From assembly GCA_900548455.1 (NCBI GenBank), contig URKQ01000001.1:310001-374000 (forward strand): 64,000 nt of DNA, written 5' to 3'. Below the pieces are notes generated by a model. It was not told the origin of the DNA. It ran no database searches and saw only the letters and a program-made list of their open reading frames with translations. Of the stretch, positions 62,488 to 64,000 are shown in pieces (the stretch's first letter is position 1; every line of letters begins with the position of its first letter). The DNA comes from an uncultured Clostridium sp. GTDB lineage: Bacteria; Bacillota; Clostridia; Clostridiales; Clostridiaceae. A program made the translations under genes and the position numbers.

Positions 62488-63447
62488 ATGAAGAAAATTG
62501 CAGTTTTAACAAGTGGTGGAGATTCTCCGGCAATGAATGCAGCTATTAGAGCGGTTGTAAGAACAGCTTTAGAAAAAGGTATTAAAGTGTATGGTGTTCA
62601 CAGAGGGTATAACGGTTTAATTAATGGTGAAATTTTCGAAATGGATAGGCATTCTGTTTCAGATATAGTTCAAAGAGGAGGAACTATATTAAGAACTGCA
62701 AGAAGTGATGAATTTAAGACACCTGAAGGTAGAGAAAAGGCTTTAAATGTTATAAGAGTGCTTAAAATTGATGGTGTTGTGGTAATTGGTGGAGATGGTT
62801 CTTTCAGAGGAGCTGAACTATTAAGTGATTTAGGAGTGCCTACTGTTGGAATTCCAGGTACTATAGATAATGATCTAGCTTATACCGACTATACAATAGG
62901 CTTTGATACTGCAATTAATACGGCTCTTGATGCAATTAATAAAATTAGAGATACATCTAGTTCCCATGAGAGGGTAAGTGTAATAGAGGTAATGGGTAGA
63001 AATTGTGGTGACTTAGCTCTTTATTCAGCAATAGCAGGTGGAGCAGAACAAGTTATTATTCCGGAACAACCAATGGCTTTAGAGGATATATGTGAAAATA
63101 TTATTTTAGGTAAAAAATCAGGCAAATTACATAACATTATAATCCTTGCAGAAGGTGTTGGAGGAGCTCAAAAACTTGCTGGTGAAATTGAAAGAATAAC
63201 AAGCATTGAAACTAGAGCTACTGTCCTTGGATATATTCAAAGAGGAGGAAGTCCTAGTGCTTTTGACAGAATTTTAGCATCAAGAATGGGTGGTAAGGCT
63301 GTTGAAGTATTAGCAGAGGGAAAAAGTGCAAGAGTTATTGGTATTAAGAATAATGAAATAATTGATATGGATATAAAAGAGGCACTTAGCACTAAAAAAG
63401 AATTTGATGAAGAATTGTATAAATTATCATTACAATTGTCAAAATAA
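62488..63447 (+). CDS. pfkA: ATP-dependent 6-phosphofructokinase
   Basis: 319 aa, standard bacterial length. Gly11-containing start LTSGGDSPAMNAAIR, nucleotide site GGDGS (101-105, with Gly104 typical of ATP rather than pyrophosphate use), catalytic Asp127 in PGTIDND, fructose-6-phosphate site VIEVMGRNCGD, and GYIQRGGSPSAFDR. It phosphorylates fructose-6-phosphate in glycolysis. Here it is not next to pyk or dnaE as in many clostridia; it sits alone behind a RAT and terminator and before a LicT-family gene. This suggests a second, sugar-inducible PfkA rather than the housekeeping copy, an inference to be checked in the whole genome. Ribosome site GTGGGAGGA. Confidence 0.96.
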   Translation: MKKIAVLTSGGDSPAMNAAIRAVVRTALEKGIKVYGVHRGYNGLINGEIFEMDRHSVSDIVQRGGTILRTARSDEFKTPEGREKALNVIRVLKIDGVVVIGGDGSFRGAELLSDLGVPTVGIPGTIDNDLAYTDYTIGFDTAINTALDAINKIRDTSSSHERVSVIEVMGRNCGDLALYSAIAGGAEQVIIPEQPMALEDICENIILGKKSGKLHNIIILAEGVGGAQKLAGEIERITSIETRATVLGYIQRGGSPSAFDRILASRMGGKAVEVLAEGKSARVIGIKNNEIIDMDIKEALSTKKEFDEELYKLSLQLSK

Positions 63448-63477
63448 TATTTATTAAGTCAAAATTAAAGACGTATA

Positions 63478-63506
63478 TTGACTATTATTTATAAATATGA
63501 TAATTT
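63478..63506 (+). promoter_or_regulatory. Promoter of the LicT-like gene
   Basis: Same bipartite motif as the pfkA promoter: TTGACTAT-N11-ATGATAATTTA. It lies about 110 bp before the start codon. No RAT is visible in this leader. Confidence 0.6.
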
Positions 63507-63589
63507 AAAATAAATATAAGTTTAATGTTTTACTATAAAGAGAATAAAATGTATAATTCATTTTGTAATGGTTGTTAGGGGGCAACGGT

Positions 63590-64000
63590 ATGTATAAGGT
63601 TGTAAAGATTTTAAATAATAATGTAGTGTGTTCCCTTGATCATAATGGTGAAGAAGTAATTTTAAGAGGGTTAGGTATAGGTTTTCAAAAGAAAATCAAT
63701 GATGAGATAGATGAAGATAAAGTTGAAAAGGTTTATAAAATTTCAAATAATAAGACCTCAAATAAATTACAAGAACTTTTAGCGGAAATTCCAAATAGTT
63801 ATGCTGCAACAAGTTCAGATATAATTGATTATGCAAAGGAAACCTTAGGAAAGAAACTTAATGACAACATTTACATTACTTTGACTGATCATATTAGTTT
63901 TGCTTTAGAGCGAAAGGATAAGAATTTAGAATATAAAAATGTATTGTTGTCGGAAATAAGACAGTTTTATCCATCTGAATTTGCAGTAGGAACTGAATCC
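63590..64000 (+). CDS. BglG/LicT-family transcription antiterminator (3' partial)
   Basis: 137 codons to the window edge, open at the 3' end. The N-terminal CAT RNA-binding domain is complete (about 1-55): YKVVKILNNNVVCSLDHNGEEVILRGLGIGFQKK-like sequence with the conserved Asn10 region, GxGxGFQKK and a final KVYKI. The first PTS-regulation domain begins at about 65, with the family motif LGKKLNDNIYITLTDHISFALER containing the regulatory His. Such proteins bind RAT hairpins and are controlled by phosphorylation from PTS components. The likely target is the RAT before pfkA. Ribosome site AGGGGGC. Confidence 0.92.
   Translation, partial: MYKVVKILNNNVVCSLDHNGEEVILRGLGIGFQKKINDEIDEDKVEKVYKISNNKTSNKLQELLAEIPNSYAATSSDIIDYAKETLGKKLNDNIYITLTDHISFALERKDKNLEYKNVLLSEIRQFYPSEFAVGTES

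Overview
The window is low-GC, gene-dense DNA from a Gram-positive, endospore-forming anaerobe, most likely Clostridium sensu stricto. The grounds are the strong AT bias, near-consensus AGGAGG ribosome sites, many LytTR and OmpR-type two-component systems, SPOCS (DUF3794) and giant DUF11 proteins, an anaerobic GlpA-type oxidoreductase with a BFD domain, and compact U-tailed intrinsic terminators. I see no prophage, transposase, CRISPR array, rRNA or complete tRNA.

Layout. 1-0.7 kb: 3' end of an Lsa-type ABC-F gene. 0.9-2.8 kb: membrane-anchored glycerophosphodiester phosphodiesterase. 3-6.8 kb: AraC regulator plus an ECF transporter (S, T and double ATPase). 6.9-9.1 kb: katG. 9.3-20.2 kb: two YhgE/Pip proteins, two ATPase-permease fusion ABC proteins and an OmpR/histidine-kinase pair, resembling an envelope-stress or peptide-response island. 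20.2-26.7 kb: a DUF5714 protein, then an AgrA/AgrC-like pair followed by a heterodimeric ABC exporter. 26.9-32.2 kb: flavodoxin-family protein, Dus enzyme, LytTR-DUF3021 pair, MarR-FUSC pair and a BI-1 protein. 32.4-35.1 kb: MBOAT plus DHHW acyl-transfer genes, followed by an unexplained structured element. 35.4-37.7 kb: two flavoproteins on the minus strand. 37.8-38.6 kb: three tandem 251-bp units, each a predicted structured minus-strand RNA ending in its own terminator. 38.6-41.0 kb: a response regulator without a DNA-binding domain and its kinase. 41.2-45.1 kb: potassium uptake (four TrkA-like proteins, a possible 32-aa membrane peptide, TrkH, and an exported OB-fold-like protein). 45.3-58.4 kb: probable spore-surface cluster (SPOCS, DUF11-SPOCS, and divergent DUF11 proteins of 1146 and 2692 aa). 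58.6-62.3 kb: CapK/F390-synthetase-like ligase, coiled-coil protein, FAD oxidoreductase. 62.3-64.0 kb: pfkA behind a BglG/LicT-type antiterminator site, followed by the start of a LicT-family gene.

Two RNA-based systems stand out. The first is the triple ncRNA or leader array. It begins at the stop codon of an output-less response regulator and ends 5' of a redox operon, and I do not recognise the RNA family. The second is pfkA control by a ribonucleic antiterminator that overlaps a terminator, with the probable cognate LicT-like protein encoded next door and a shared promoter motif at both genes. Many start codons were moved from the longest ORF to an internal codon with a proper ribosome site; these choices are given in the entries.
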